Assembly: GCF_011170125.1 (NCBI RefSeq)
Contig: NZ_BLLN01000002.1
Coordinates: forward strand, 310,001-374,000
Length of the DNA: 64,000 bases
Direction of reading: 5' to 3'
Source of the DNA: Streptomyces diastaticus subsp. diastaticus
GTDB lineage: Bacteria; Actinomycetota; Actinomycetes; Streptomycetales; Streptomycetaceae
Position numbers and translations under genes: made by a program. A model generated the notes under the pieces. That model worked only from the letters and a program-made list of their open reading frames with translations, searched no databases and was not told the DNA's origin. Shown here one piece after another: positions 36,494-44,676 of the stretch. Position 1 is the first letter of the stretch. Each line of letters opens with the position of its first letter.

Positions 36494-37165
36494 ATGAGCC
36501 GCCGTCCCGACCCCCGCTTCCTCACCTTCGACATGTACGGGACGCTGACGGACTTCCCCATCGGCCAGGCCGCGGAGAAGAGGATCGAGAAGATCGCCTC
36601 ACCCGCGCAGCGCGAACTCTTCCGCCGGCGGTTCGCCGCCTACCAGCTCGACGAGGCGATGGGCGACTGGCGCCCCTACGAAGAGCTGATCACACGCGCC
36701 TTCGAGCGGGCCTGCCGCGCCGCGGGGATCGCCTTCCGGCCCGAGGACCCCGCCGAGGTGTTCGCCGAGCTCCCGAAGTGGGGCCCGCACCCGGACGTGC
36801 CGAAGGCGCTCGCCCGGCTCGCCGAGCACTTCCCGCTCGTCATCCTCTCCAACGCGGCCGAGCAGCACGCGGGCCGCAACGCCGCCCTGCTCGGCGCCCC
36901 CTTCCACGCGGTGTACACCGCCGAACAGGCCCGCGCCTACAAGCCCCGGCTCGGCGCCTTCGAGTTCCTGTACGAGCGGCTGGACTGCCGGCCCGAGGAG
37001 ACGCTGCACGTCTCGGCGAGCCCGCGCTACGACCTCCAGTCCGCGACCGACCTCGGGGTGCGGGAGACGGTGTACCTCAACCGGGGGTACGAGCCCTCCG
37101 CCCCGCACTGCCACGCGTACGAGGTCACCTCCCTGTCCGGGGTGGTGGAGATCCTGGGGCTCTGA
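36494..37165 (+). CDS. HAD hydrolase, haloacid dehalogenase type II
   Basis: 223 residues. HAD motif I is FDMYGTLTD (Asp11 nucleophile), motif II is VILSNAA, and motifs III/IV lie in YKPRLGAFEFLYERL and HVSASPRYDLQSATDLG. The YGTL form and the SNA motif are typical of type II haloacid dehalogenases, which attack 2-haloacids; many members act on other small substrates. GAGGAG is about 8 bases before the ATG. It is divergent from rox, sharing the region with the rifamycin-type element, but a functional link is only inference. Confidence 0.88.
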   Translation: MSRRPDPRFLTFDMYGTLTDFPIGQAAEKRIEKIASPAQRELFRRRFAAYQLDEAMGDWRPYEELITRAFERACRAAGIAFRPEDPAEVFAELPKWGPHPDVPKALARLAEHFPLVILSNAAEQHAGRNAALLGAPFHAVYTAEQARAYKPRLGAFEFLYERLDCRPEETLHVSASPRYDLQSATDLGVRETVYLNRGYEPSAPHCHAYEVTSLSGVVEILGL

Positions 37166-37205
37166 GGCGGGCCCCGGGGACCGAACCGGCCGGAAGGGGC
37201 GTGAC

Positions 37206-37565
37206 TCAGTCGAACGGGGCCACCCGGATCAGGTTGCCGTCGGAGTCGGCGGCGACGAAGGTGCGGCCGAAGACCGCGTCGTGCGGCTCCTCGACGATGG
37301 TGACGCCCTTCGCCGTCCACTCGGCGTGACAGGCGTCGACCGAGGCGGGGGCGTCCGGCAGGTTGAGGCAGACCTCGGCGGTGCGCGGCCCGGCCGGGTT
37401 CTCGGTGGCGCCGCTCCACAGGGCGAGCTGGACGCCGCCGCCGAGGCCGAAGGCGATGAAGCGCGGCGCCTCGAAGGCGGGCTCCATGGCGAACAGGTCG
37501 CCGTAGAAACGGGCGGCGGCCGGGGCGTCGGAGACATGGACGATGAACATGTTGGGTCGGGTCAT
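37206..37565 (-). CDS. VOC (glyoxalase/bleomycin-resistance) superfamily protein
   Basis: 119 residues from the ATG at 37565. The paired beta-alpha-beta-beta-beta fold is visible: FIVHVSDAPAAARFYGDLF at the start, VCLNLPDAPASVDACHAEW in the middle and AADSDGNLIRVAPFD at the end, the last typical of VOC proteins. Activity cannot be predicted from the fold alone. It is divergent from the WYL regulator across a 122-base gap, which suggests that the regulator controls it. Confidence 0.85.
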   Translation of the reverse strand: MTRPNMFIVHVSDAPAAARFYGDLFAMEPAFEAPRFIAFGLGGGVQLALWSGATENPAGPRTAEVCLNLPDAPASVDACHAEWTAKGVTIVEEPHDAVFGRTFVAADSDGNLIRVAPFD

Positions 37566-37687
37566 GGCGGGGCTGCTCCCTCGTGGGCGGTGCCCGGACG
37601 GGCCGGGCGGGTACGAGGGAAGCGTGCCCGCCATACCTGACAGATCCTGGCGTGTTGCGCACGGCGAGCGGGTGAGATCGTGACCGG

Positions 37688-38695
37688 GTGACGCCCGACC
37701 GTTTCTTCGCGCTGCTGCTCGCCCTCCAGACCCGCCGCGACCCGGTCACCGCCGGGGACCTCGCGGCCGAGACCGGGGTCTCGGTGCGCACCGTGCTGCG
37801 GGACCTGCGGTGGCTCCAGGACGCGGGGTTTCCGGTACTGGTCGAGCGGGGCCGGTGGGGCGGGGTGACGCTGCTGCCCGGCGGCGCGCTGGACACCGCC
37901 CGGCTCACCCCGGACGAGCGCGACCAGTTGGCCCTGCACGGGCTCGACGACCGGCAGCGCCGCCAGTTGGGGGCGGCGGGCGAGGGGCGACGGGCGCGCG
38001 CGAAGGTCGCCGCGCGGCCGGCGGGGACGGCCACCGCTCCGCTGCCGCTGAGCGCCGTGGTCGCCACGGACAGCAGGCCGTGGTTCTGGTCCGGCCCCCA
38101 GGGGCTCGAACCGAGCGCGCTCATCGGGGACGTACGGCGCGGCGTACGGCTGCGCGTCCGGTACCGGCGGTCGGCCGAGACGGCACCGGCCTGGCAGCTG
38201 GTCGACCCGTACGGGCTGCTGGCGAAGGCGGGGCGGTGGTACCTGGTCGCCGACCGGTCGGGCACGCCCCGGCTCTACTCGCTGGAACGCCTCACCGAGT
38301 GGCGGCCCACCGGTTCGCCCCGGCGACTGCGGCCCGGGGTGTCCCTCGCCGACGCGGTGGCCCAGCTGACCACGGGGTGGGAGGAGTCGGCGGTGCTGCA
38401 CGTGCACGGCGTGCTGGCCGCCCGCCACGCGGAGCGCGCCCGGCGTGTCCTGGGCTCCAGGCTGACGGTGCGCCGCCCCGAGGACGGTGCCGACGTGGGC
38501 GACGACGAGGTTGCCGTGACCCTGTCCTGCCGTGTCCTGGAGGAGGTGCGCCAACTCCTGCCGTTCGCCGACGACCTGACCGTCACCGGCCCGCCCGAGG
38601 CCCGCGCCCGGCTGCGGGAGCTGGCGGCCGGGATCGTGGAGCGGTACGCGCGGGAGGACGGCGGGCAGGCGTCCGGGCCGCCTCACCGGCCATGA
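37688..38695 (+). CDS. WYL-domain transcriptional regulator (YafY-like)
   Basis: 335 residues from the GTG at 37688. An N-terminal winged HTH (FFALLLALQTRRDPVTAGDLAAETGVSVRTVLRDLRWL, 5-45) is followed by a WYL domain (about 125-205) with RRGVRLRVRYR and the GRWYLVADRSGTPRLYSLERL core, and a WCX-like C-terminal extension (about 225-310). WYL domains sense nucleic-acid or small ligands. It probably controls the divergent VOC gene. Confidence 0.9.
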   Translation: MTPDRFFALLLALQTRRDPVTAGDLAAETGVSVRTVLRDLRWLQDAGFPVLVERGRWGGVTLLPGGALDTARLTPDERDQLALHGLDDRQRRQLGAAGEGRRARAKVAARPAGTATAPLPLSAVVATDSRPWFWSGPQGLEPSALIGDVRRGVRLRVRYRRSAETAPAWQLVDPYGLLAKAGRWYLVADRSGTPRLYSLERLTEWRPTGSPRRLRPGVSLADAVAQLTTGWEESAVLHVHGVLAARHAERARRVLGSRLTVRRPEDGADVGDDEVAVTLSCRVLEEVRQLLPFADDLTVTGPPEARARLRELAAGIVERYAREDGGQASGPPHRP

Positions 38696-39049
38696 CAGGC
38701 CCCCTCGGGGCACCCGCGGCCCCGCGGGCCGGGGCGTGAACGTCGGCGGCGTCCGCCCCCGCGCGCGCCGCCACCACCGCGCCCCCCTGCCCGGCAGTCA
38801 TGGAAGGGCGAGGGGGTGGGCAGTCCCTGTGCGGCCTCGTCGCACCCGCGACGCCGGCCGGGACGGGCGTGGCCGCGCCGGACACCTCGTCAACCGGAGG
38901 GGACCGGCAGCCACCCGCACGCGCGGAACCGGGCGTTCCCGGTGGCAGCCCTGACAACCACCGGCCGTACGCCAGGCCGTCCGGCTGCCCGGCGCCCCAC
39001 CGGCACCGTGCCGCGCCGGTCCGCACCACAGATCCGGAGACCCAGACCC
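38696..39049. other. 354-base gap, no gene seen
   Basis: Upstream of the histidine phosphatase gene. Very GC-rich; the open frames present lack ribosome sites and recognisable proteins. Nothing distinctive was found. Confidence 0.35.
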
Positions 39050-39691
39050 ATGACCTCCACCGCCGCCACCGGGATGGCCTCGCGCACGCTCTACCTGGCC
39101 AGGCACGGGGACGCGCCGGGTGACGAGGGAGGGCTCTCCGCGCAGGGGCGCAGCCAAGCCTCGTACCTGGGGAAGCGTTTGCGCGGAGTGCCGCTCTCGG
39201 CGATCCACCACGGGCCGCAGCCGCGGGCCCGCGAGACGGCGGAGATCGTCGTGGCCCAACGGCCGGACGGACCCGGGCCGCGGCCCTGCGAGTCGGCCGG
39301 GGACTACGTGCCGTACCTCCCGGAGCGCCGGGGGGCCGCCTCCGGACCGCCTGACAGCACCTGGGAGTGGCTGCTCCAGCTCCCCGACCGGGAACGGCTG
39401 CCCGGCCCCGAGCTGGCCCGGGACGCGCTGCGGCGGTTCACCGGGCCGGTGACCGGCTCCGAGGCCCGGCACGACCTGGTCGTCACGCACAACTTCGTGA
39501 TCGGCTGGCTGGTCCGGGAGGCCCTGGACGCGCCCGACTGGCGGTGGATCGGGCTGCACCACGCCAACGCCGCCCTCAGCATCATCCACTACGCCCCCGA
39601 GCGGCCCTCCTCGCTGATCGTCTACAACGACATCCGGCACCTGCCGGAGGAGCTGCGCTGGACCGGTCTGCCGCCCGGGTTGCGGGTCTAG
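39050..39691 (+). CDS. Histidine phosphatase family protein
   Basis: 213 residues from the ATG at 39050 (GGAG about 10 bases upstream). The phospho-His motif is LYLARHGDAPG (His about 19), with Arg from PQPRARETAEIV and the second catalytic His in DLVVTHNFVIGWLV. This is the phosphoglycerate mutase-like superfamily, with many actinobacterial members of unknown substrate. The region QRPDGPGPRPCESAGDYVP is variable and probably shapes the active site. Confidence 0.85.
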   Translation: MTSTAATGMASRTLYLARHGDAPGDEGGLSAQGRSQASYLGKRLRGVPLSAIHHGPQPRARETAEIVVAQRPDGPGPRPCESAGDYVPYLPERRGAASGPPDSTWEWLLQLPDRERLPGPELARDALRRFTGPVTGSEARHDLVVTHNFVIGWLVREALDAPDWRWIGLHHANAALSIIHYAPERPSSLIVYNDIRHLPEELRWTGLPPGLRV

Positions 39692-39714
39692 GGGGTGCCT
39701 TCAAGGGGCCTGTG

Positions 39715-39850
39715 CGGTGTCCGGCGCGTGCTCTCGGCACGCCCGGCGGAAGCTCTCCTACCGGACGTACTCGGATTTTCGCCCGGCGGGGCGAGCGTGC
39801 GTGCCGGGGCGCCGCGGACACGGTGCGGGACTTGGAGGTCGTCCCCTGAG
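39715..39850. repeat. Candidate intergenic repeat / MITE-like element
   Basis: Between two convergent genes. Imperfect inverted arms (GTGTCCG at 39717 with CGGACAC at 39815; CGGCACGC at 39735 with GCGTGCCG at 39799) surround a middle with its own CGCCCGGCGGGGCG palindrome. The flanks CTCCTACCGGACGTACTCGG recall intergenic text seen repeatedly in Streptomyces genomes. No gene is inside. Confidence 0.4.
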
Positions 39851-39877
39851 GGGTGAAACCTCCGGGCCGCAGGAGGG

Positions 39878-40660
39878 TCAGGCCCCGCCCACCAGTCCCG
39901 CCACCCCGTCGAGGACCCGTTGGAGCCCCCAGTGGAAGTCGGCGTCCGGGTCGTCGGCGGCCCCCAGGGCCTGGGAGGCGAGGAGGCGGCGGACGGCGGG
40001 GAAGCTGTCGGGGCCGCGCTGGTCGGCGATGCGGGTGAGGGTGTGGACGTACTGGCGCCCGGTCTGTTCGGGTGACTGGCCGCTGCGGCGCGTCGCCTCG
40101 GCGAGGTCGGCCGCGAGGCCCGCCTGGCTGCGCACGTAGCCGCTGATCAGCATCAGCACGCCGAGCTTGGTGGCCTCGTCCAGTGCGGTGCCGTCGAGGG
40201 CGTCGAGTCCGGCCTCCATCCAGGCAACCGAGTTGGGGGTGGCGGGCGGGGAGCTGATCGGGATGTGCAGGAGCCAGAGGTTGGCCTCCAGGACGTGGCG
40301 GTACGCCTCGGCGAACCAGGTCAGCCGGGCCCGCCACCCTGCCGAGGGGGGCGGGGAGTCCTCGGGAGGCAGACCGGTGGCCGCCTCCTGCATGAGGATG
40401 AACAGCTCGTCCTTGGCGGCGACATAGCGGTAGAGGGACATGGTGGAGGCACCGAGTTCCTTGGCGACCCGGCCCATGGAGACGGCCGGGACGCCCTCGC
40501 GGGCCGCCAGCCGTACCGCGGCGTCGACGATCCGGTCGACCCCGATCCCCGGGCGCGGCCCCTTGGTCGGCCGCCCGCGCAGCCCCCAGGCGGCCTCGAC
40601 GCTGGCGGGCAGTCCCGTCTCGCCCGCTCGGTCGCGCTTCTCGGGCGGTGGTGCCGCCAT
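39878..40660 (-). CDS. TetR family regulator of the ABC-2 exporter
   Basis: 260 residues from the ATG at 40660, which has GGAGG about 8 bases upstream. The HTH (about 40-85: DRIVDAAVRLAAREGVPAVSMGRVAKELGASTMSLYRYVAAKDEL) is followed by a TetR_C-type ligand domain (ARLTWFAEAYRHVLEANLWLL; LDEATKLGVLMLISGYVRSQ). It is divergent from an ABC exporter and lies next to two palindromes with the same half-site, so it very likely represses that exporter and itself. A longer GTG form from 40726 would run into the operator. Confidence 0.9.
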   Translation of the reverse strand: MAAPPPEKRDRAGETGLPASVEAAWGLRGRPTKGPRPGIGVDRIVDAAVRLAAREGVPAVSMGRVAKELGASTMSLYRYVAAKDELFILMQEAATGLPPEDSPPPSAGWRARLTWFAEAYRHVLEANLWLLHIPISSPPATPNSVAWMEAGLDALDGTALDEATKLGVLMLISGYVRSQAGLAADLAEATRRSGQSPEQTGRQYVHTLTRIADQRGPDSFPAVRRLLASQALGAADDPDADFHWGLQRVLDGVAGLVGGA

Positions 40661-40733
40661 GCCCGCTCCTCCCTCGGCTCCGCCGGCAACGCGGAACCCC
40701 TTCGCCACCTGGCCGGTTGACACCATCCTAGTT

Positions 40734-40771
40734 CTGCGTAAGCCTTACGCAGTAACGCGTATGACATACGC
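40734..40771. promoter_or_regulatory. Two tandem operators for the TetR regulator
   Basis: CTGCGTAAG-C-CTTACGCAG (40734-40752, perfect 9-1-9) and GCGTATG-A-CATACGC (40757-40771, perfect 7-1-7) share the half-site GCGTAAG/GCGTATG. Their centres are 21 bases apart, two DNA turns. A TTGACA at 40717 could be the -35 of the ABC promoter. Confidence 0.75.
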
Positions 40772-40802
40772 AGTAAAAATTCCGGGTGACAGGGGGAACG
40801 CC

Positions 40803-41771
40803 ATGAGACCGCCACCGGCCGGGGCCGTGGAGGTCCGGGGGCTCAGCAAGTCCTACGGCCGCCGGGCCGTGCTCCACTCCGTCGACCTGCGGGTGCCGGC
40901 CGGCGGCGTCCTCGCCCTGCTCGGGCCCAACGGCGCGGGCAAGACCACGACCGTGCGGGTGCTGGCCACGCTCACCGGGCCGGACGCCGGATCGGTCCGG
41001 GTCGCCGGGTACGACGTGGTCACCGAGCGGCGCCGGGTGCAGCGGGCCATCAGCCTCACCGGCCAGTTCGCGGCGGTCGACGAGACGCAGACCGGTGCCG
41101 AGAACCTCTGGACGACGGCCCGGCTGGCGGGGCTGACACGGGCGGCGGCCCGGGCCCGCGCCGCGGGGCTGCTGGAGCGGTTCGGGCTGAGCGAGGCGGG
41201 CGGCCGGCTGGTGCGGACCTACTCCGGCGGGATGCGGCGCCGGCTGGACCTGGCGGCCGGGCTGGTCGGCGAGCCCCGGGTGCTCTTCCTGGACGAGCCG
41301 ACGACCGGCCTGGACCCGCGCAGCAGGCAGCAGTTGTGGCAGGTGGTGCGGGAGCTGGCGGCGGCCGGGACCGCCGTGCTGCTGACCACGCAGTACCTGG
41401 AGGAGGCCGACCGGCTGGCGGACCGCGTCGCCGTCCTGCACGAGGGGCGGGTAGCCGCCGAGGGGACGCCCGCCGAGCTGAAGGCGGCGGCCGGGCGGAG
41501 TCTGCTGGAGGTGACGGCGGCCGGCCCGGCGGCCCACGCGCGGCTGGCCGCACACACCCGGCACCCGGTGCCCCACCGGCCACCCGGGACGCTCACCCTC
41601 GCCTTCCCCACCAGCGGCGACGCCCACCACGTCCGCACCCTGCTGGACGAACTCGACCCGGGCCGGGACGAGATCACCGACTTCGCCGTGCGGCGGGCGA
41701 CACTGGACGACGTCTTCCTGGCCCTCACCGGCACCACCCCGGCGGACGCGAAGGAGCCCGGTCATGTCTGA
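40803..41771 (+). CDS. ABC exporter ATP-binding protein (DrrA type)
   Basis: 322 residues. Walker A is LLGPNGAGKTTTVRVL, the signature is TYSGGMRRRLDLAAG and Walker B is RVLFLDEPTTGLDPRSR, followed by the switch region QYLEEADRLADRVAVLHEGR. The C-terminal ~90 residues match the DrrA-like extension that binds the permease (VRRATLDDVFLALTG). The overlap with the permease gene is 8 bases. It should power export of a drug or other small molecule. Confidence 0.93.
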   Translation: MRPPPAGAVEVRGLSKSYGRRAVLHSVDLRVPAGGVLALLGPNGAGKTTTVRVLATLTGPDAGSVRVAGYDVVTERRRVQRAISLTGQFAAVDETQTGAENLWTTARLAGLTRAAARARAAGLLERFGLSEAGGRLVRTYSGGMRRRLDLAAGLVGEPRVLFLDEPTTGLDPRSRQQLWQVVRELAAAGTAVLLTTQYLEEADRLADRVAVLHEGRVAAEGTPAELKAAAGRSLLEVTAAGPAAHARLAAHTRHPVPHRPPGTLTLAFPTSGDAHHVRTLLDELDPGRDEITDFAVRRATLDDVFLALTGTTPADAKEPGHV

Positions 41772-42507
41772 GGCGCTCACCCTGGCCGGCCGCTGCCTGC
41801 GGATGAACCGCCGGGACCCGGAAGCCCTGATCATGGCGATCCTGCTCCCGGTCATGCTGATGCTGGTCTTCGTCTACTTCTTCGGCGGCGCCATCGACAC
41901 CGGCACCGCGTACGTGACATACGTCGTCCCCGGCCTCCTGGTGCTCTGCGCCGGTTACGGCTCGGCCGGGACGGCGATGCGGGTCACCGAGGACATGCGG
42001 ACCGGTGTCGTGGACCGGTTCCGCAGCATGGGCGTCACCGGTACCCCGGTGCTGGCCGGGCACGTCGCGGCGAGCGTCGTGCGCAACGTCCTGGCCACCG
42101 CCATGGTGCTCTCGGTCGCCGTGCTGATCGGCTTCCGCCCGGCCGCCGACCCGCTCGCCTGGCCGGCGGCGGCGGGACTGCTGCTCGCCTACCTGGTCGC
42201 CGTCTCCTGGCTGGCGGCCTGCGTCGGGCTGCTGGCCAGGACACCGGAGGGGGCGAGCGGGTTCACCTTCTTCCTGATGTTCCTGCCGTACCCGAGCAGC
42301 GCCTTCGTACCGATCGAGACGATGCCGACCTGGCTGCACGCTTTCGCCGAGCACCAGCCCGTCACCCCGCTCATCGAGTCCCTGCGCGCCCTCCTCCTGG
42401 ACGAGCCGCTGGGCTCGGCGCCCTGGGCGGCGCTGGCCTGGTGCGGCGGCATCCTGCTGATCGCCGTCGCCGCCTCGAACGCGCTGTTCCGGTTCCGGAC
42501 GCGCTGA
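41764..42507 (+). CDS. ABC-2 type exporter permease (DrrB type)
   Basis: 247 residues with six membrane segments, from LIMAILLPVMLMLVFVYFFGGA to GGILLIAVAASNALF. The ABC-2 pattern is clear (VVPGLLVLCAGYGSAGTAMRVTEDMRTGVVDRFRSMG). It pairs with the upstream ATPase as in daunorubicin-type DrrAB exporters. The ATG at 41764 lies inside the end of the ATPase gene, so they are translated together. Confidence 0.92.
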   Translation: MSEALTLAGRCLRMNRRDPEALIMAILLPVMLMLVFVYFFGGAIDTGTAYVTYVVPGLLVLCAGYGSAGTAMRVTEDMRTGVVDRFRSMGVTGTPVLAGHVAASVVRNVLATAMVLSVAVLIGFRPAADPLAWPAAAGLLLAYLVAVSWLAACVGLLARTPEGASGFTFFLMFLPYPSSAFVPIETMPTWLHAFAEHQPVTPLIESLRALLLDEPLGSAPWAALAWCGGILLIAVAASNALFRFRTR

Positions 42508-42550
42508 GGGGCTGAGGCGCCGAGAGCGCGAGCAGCGTCCTCGGGCCACT

Positions 42551-42591
42551 GCCGCACCGCCCCGTCGCAGCGTGCGGCGGGGCGGTGCGGC
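42551..42591. terminator. Terminator after the ABC exporter
   Basis: Perfect 14-bp arms (42551-42564 with 42578-42591) and a 13-base loop between the convergent exporter and DUF397 genes. Confidence 0.75.
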
Positions 42592-42614
42592 GGCGTCCCC
42601 GGCAGACCGAAGGT

Positions 42615-42905
42615 TCAGGAAGAGCGGAACCCGCCCGCCTTGACACCTGCCACGAAGGAGGAGAAGGCGGTGGACGGGAAGGTCAGGACCGGGCCGGACG
42701 GGGTCTTGGAGTCGCGGACCGGGACGAGGTCGCGGGTGGGGACGAGGTTGGCGGCCACCTCGATGCACTGGCCACCGTTGCTGCTGTGCGAGGACGTGAA
42801 CCAGTCCGGGGAGGCGTCGACGGCCGGGGGGATGTGGACCTCGACGCAGGCGCCGCCGTTCGAGCTGTACGAGGACTTGCGCCAGTAAGGGGAGTTGGGA
42901 GTCAT
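42615..42905 (-). CDS. DUF397 protein with two copies of the domain
   Basis: 96 residues holding two DUF397 units: WRKSSYSSNGGACVEV (about 8-23) and WFTSSHSSNGGQCIEVAANL (about 35-54), then the conserved end VRDSKTPSGPVLTFPSTAFSSFVAGVKAG. DUF397 proteins are short partners of XRE/DUF5753 regulators in Streptomyces, where such pairs act in development (BldB/WhiJ-type). The first unit is shortened, so this looks like a duplication or fusion of a partner protein. Downstream of a similar gene at 43057. Confidence 0.85.
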   Translation of the reverse strand: MTPNSPYWRKSSYSSNGGACVEVHIPPAVDASPDWFTSSHSSNGGQCIEVAANLVPTRDLVPVRDSKTPSGPVLTFPSTAFSSFVAGVKAGGFRSS

Positions 42906-42998
42906 GGGGCCCCTCTCGTAGCCCTGGGCACGCTTCGGTCTGACTCGATCGTAGGGACGAGGTGGGCGTCGGTCAGGAGGCACGATCCGGACAGCGGG

Positions 42999-43027
42999 CC
43001 GCCCCGCCGCAGGAAGCGACGGGGCGG
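42999..43027. terminator. Hairpin between the two DUF397 genes
   Basis: An 8-bp perfect stem (42999-43006 with 43020-43027) and 13-base loop. It may end the XRE-DUF397 transcript. Confidence 0.45.
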
Positions 43028-43056
43028 TTCAGCGGTGGCCCGAGGGGCCGAATCGT

Positions 43057-43266
43057 TCAGGCAGAGCGGAGGGTGCCCGCCTTGACGCCTGCCACGAAGG
43101 AGGAAAAGGCGGTGGCCGGAACGGTCAGAACAGGGCCGGACTGCACCTTGGAGTCGCGGACGGGGACGATGCCGTGCGGGGCAACGAGGTTGGTGGCGAC
43201 CTCGACGCAGTCACCACCGTTGCTGCTGTAGGAGGACTTGAACCAGCGGGGGGATTCGGTCGTCAC
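43057..43266 (-). CDS. DUF397 protein, partner of the XRE regulator
   Basis: 69 residues with a single DUF397 domain (WFKSSYSSNGGDCVEVATNL... VRDSKVQSGPVLTVPATAFSSFVAGVKAG). The ATG at 43266 overlaps the stop of the XRE/DUF5753 gene by 4 bases, so the two are co-translated. In WhiJ-type systems the DUF397 protein counteracts its paired repressor. Confidence 0.9.
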   Translation of the reverse strand: MTTESPRWFKSSYSSNGGDCVEVATNLVAPHGIVPVRDSKVQSGPVLTVPATAFSSFVAGVKAGTLRSA

Positions 43267-44126
43267 GAGATGCCCTTTCGTACCTGGTCGATCAATGCCG
43301 TGGAGGCGCCCTGTGGCAGCGCTTCGGCTTGGAGCTGATGGTACGCCGTCAGCATGGGTTGAACAGCGCTGTAATCACGCTCCAGTAGGCCCTGTTGGGC
43401 TGATTCCGCATAGGCGATGACTACTCGCTCCGGCAACGTCAGGAACCGAACCGGCAGGTCGAATGACCTGCGTTCGCCCAGCTCGTACGGAGCGACCTGG
43501 AGCACCGTGTTCGGCAGCTCGGCGAAGGTGATCAGGCGCTCCAGCTGTGCCCTCATGACCTCGGCACCGCCCACCAGTCGCCGGAGGCAGCTTTCGTCCA
43601 ACACCACGTGAACGAACGGGACGGGATCACGTGCAAGCGACGCCTGCCTCTTGGCCAACAGGGTCAGGCGCTCCTCGGCCTGCTGCTCACTGATCGCGCC
43701 TCGCCGTACAGCGCCTCGGTTGATGGCGGCAGCGTACTCGGGGGTCTGGAGGAGTCCGGGGGTGATGCCTACCTCGAAGAGCCTGATCTCCGTCGCCCGT
43801 ATCTCCTGCTTCACGAACTCCGGAAAGCCCTCCAGCAAGGAGGAGTTCCGCACCGCACGCACCTTCCGGGCCAGCAGGTCCCCCGTCCCCAGCGCCCGAT
43901 CAGCACTCCTCGCGAACTGAGGAGTTGGGGGCCTGCGATTAGTTTCCACCGCAGATATATGCGTTCCGGAAACGCGCATTCGCGCACCCAGGTCCTCCTG
44001 GGTCCAGCCCCGCTCGTCTCGTAACCTGCGAAGAAGTACCCCGAACTCCGCAGCAGGCGACTCTTCGGGGTCAAGGTCCTTTCGATTCACCACGGCGCAG
44101 CTCAACTCCTCGCCCAGGGTTCCCAC
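43263..44126 (-). CDS. XRE regulator with DUF5753 domain (WhiJ-like)
   Basis: 287 residues. The HTH is near the N-terminus (LRRLRDERGWTQEDLGARMRVSGTHISAVETNRRPPTPQFARSADRAL), followed by the DUF5753 domain (about 105-280: RLFEVGITPGLLQTPEYAAAI; FVHVVLDESCLRRLVGG; ERVVIAYAESAQQGLLE). Streptomyces carry many such regulators with a DUF397 partner, often tied to development or to toxin-antitoxin-like control. The GTG at 44126 is one candidate start; a second GTG at 44090 has GAGGAG 11 bases upstream. Confidence 0.9.
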   Translation of the reverse strand: MGTLGEELSCAVVNRKDLDPEESPAAEFGVLLRRLRDERGWTQEDLGARMRVSGTHISAVETNRRPPTPQFARSADRALGTGDLLARKVRAVRNSSLLEGFPEFVKQEIRATEIRLFEVGITPGLLQTPEYAAAINRGAVRRGAISEQQAEERLTLLAKRQASLARDPVPFVHVVLDESCLRRLVGGAEVMRAQLERLITFAELPNTVLQVAPYELGERRSFDLPVRFLTLPERVVIAYAESAQQGLLERDYSAVQPMLTAYHQLQAEALPQGASTALIDQVRKGIS

Positions 44127-44167
44127 GTTGATGACTTCTCGACCCTAGGTCACGCTGATGCCCCTTG

Positions 44168-44183
44168 GTAGCGGAATCGCTAC
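44168..44183. promoter_or_regulatory. 16-bp palindrome between the XRE gene and small genes
   Basis: GTAGCG-GAAT-CGCTAC, perfect 6-4-6, in the divergent gap. A further GTGAAC/GTTCAC inverted pair lies at about 44191-44223. Either may be the operator of the XRE/DUF397 regulator. Confidence 0.55.
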
Positions 44184-44262
44184 GGAGTGGAGTGAACGCC
44201 GGGGCGTATTCACGGGTGTTCACGCCCCCGGGGCGCTTCCCTCGACGAAAGGAGGCATCCCC

Positions 44263-44442
44263 ATGAGTGCTGCCGACTCCCCTCACGGGAAAGGCGCCCA
44301 GCCCTGTTCCACCTGCGAGTCGTGGAAGCTGGCCGAGGCGGTCGCCAACGGCCAGCAGGACTACAGCAAGGCCACCGACTGCCGGGTCCTGCTCAAGCGG
44401 CACCGGGAGAGCGCCGAGTGCCGGGCGGGTGGGCAGGGATGA
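44263..44442 (+). CDS. Small hypothetical protein with four Cys
   Basis: 59 residues from the ATG at 44263, with an exceptionally strong AAAGGAGG about 7 bases upstream. Four Cys (QPCSTCESW near residues 15-18, TDCRVL and AEC towards the C-terminus) suggest a small zinc-binding fold. It overlaps the next small gene by 4 bases (ATGA). Genes of this kind are often found beside XRE/DUF397 pairs; function unknown. Confidence 0.65.
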   Translation: MSAADSPHGKGAQPCSTCESWKLAEAVANGQQDYSKATDCRVLLKRHRESAECRAGGQG

Positions 44443-44660
44443 GTGCGGGGTACGAGCCGCCGGGGAAGGCGTACCGCGAGTTCGACCCGCTGCGCTTTCC
44501 GCCCTGTGCGTGCGAGGGCTGTCGGCGTCGGGCGGCGCTGGAGAGTCAGGCCCCGCCGCCCACCGGACCCGTTCCCGCTCCCGAGCAGCCCCGTTACGTC
44601 CGCTGCCCCATGCTGGGCTGCGGGCGGCTGCACCCCGCGCTCCCGGACGACGCCGGGTGA
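44439..44660 (+). CDS. Small hypothetical protein with paired Cys
   Basis: 73 residues, translationally coupled to the previous gene. It has two Cys pairs (FPPCACEGCRRR at about 22-30, and RCPMLGCGRLHP near 55-65), a zinc-ribbon-like spacing, separated by a Pro-rich stretch. It does not match a family I recognise. With its neighbour it forms a two-gene unit divergent from the XRE regulator. Confidence 0.6.
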   Translation: MSAGYEPPGKAYREFDPLRFPPCACEGCRRRAALESQAPPPTGPVPAPEQPRYVRCPMLGCGRLHPALPDDAG

Positions 44661-44676
44661 GGGTGCCGTACCGGAA

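Noticed and set aside
40660..40726. Longer TetR start at 40726
   Set aside because: It has no ribosome site and would place the coding start at the operator edge, while 40660 has a good GGAGG.
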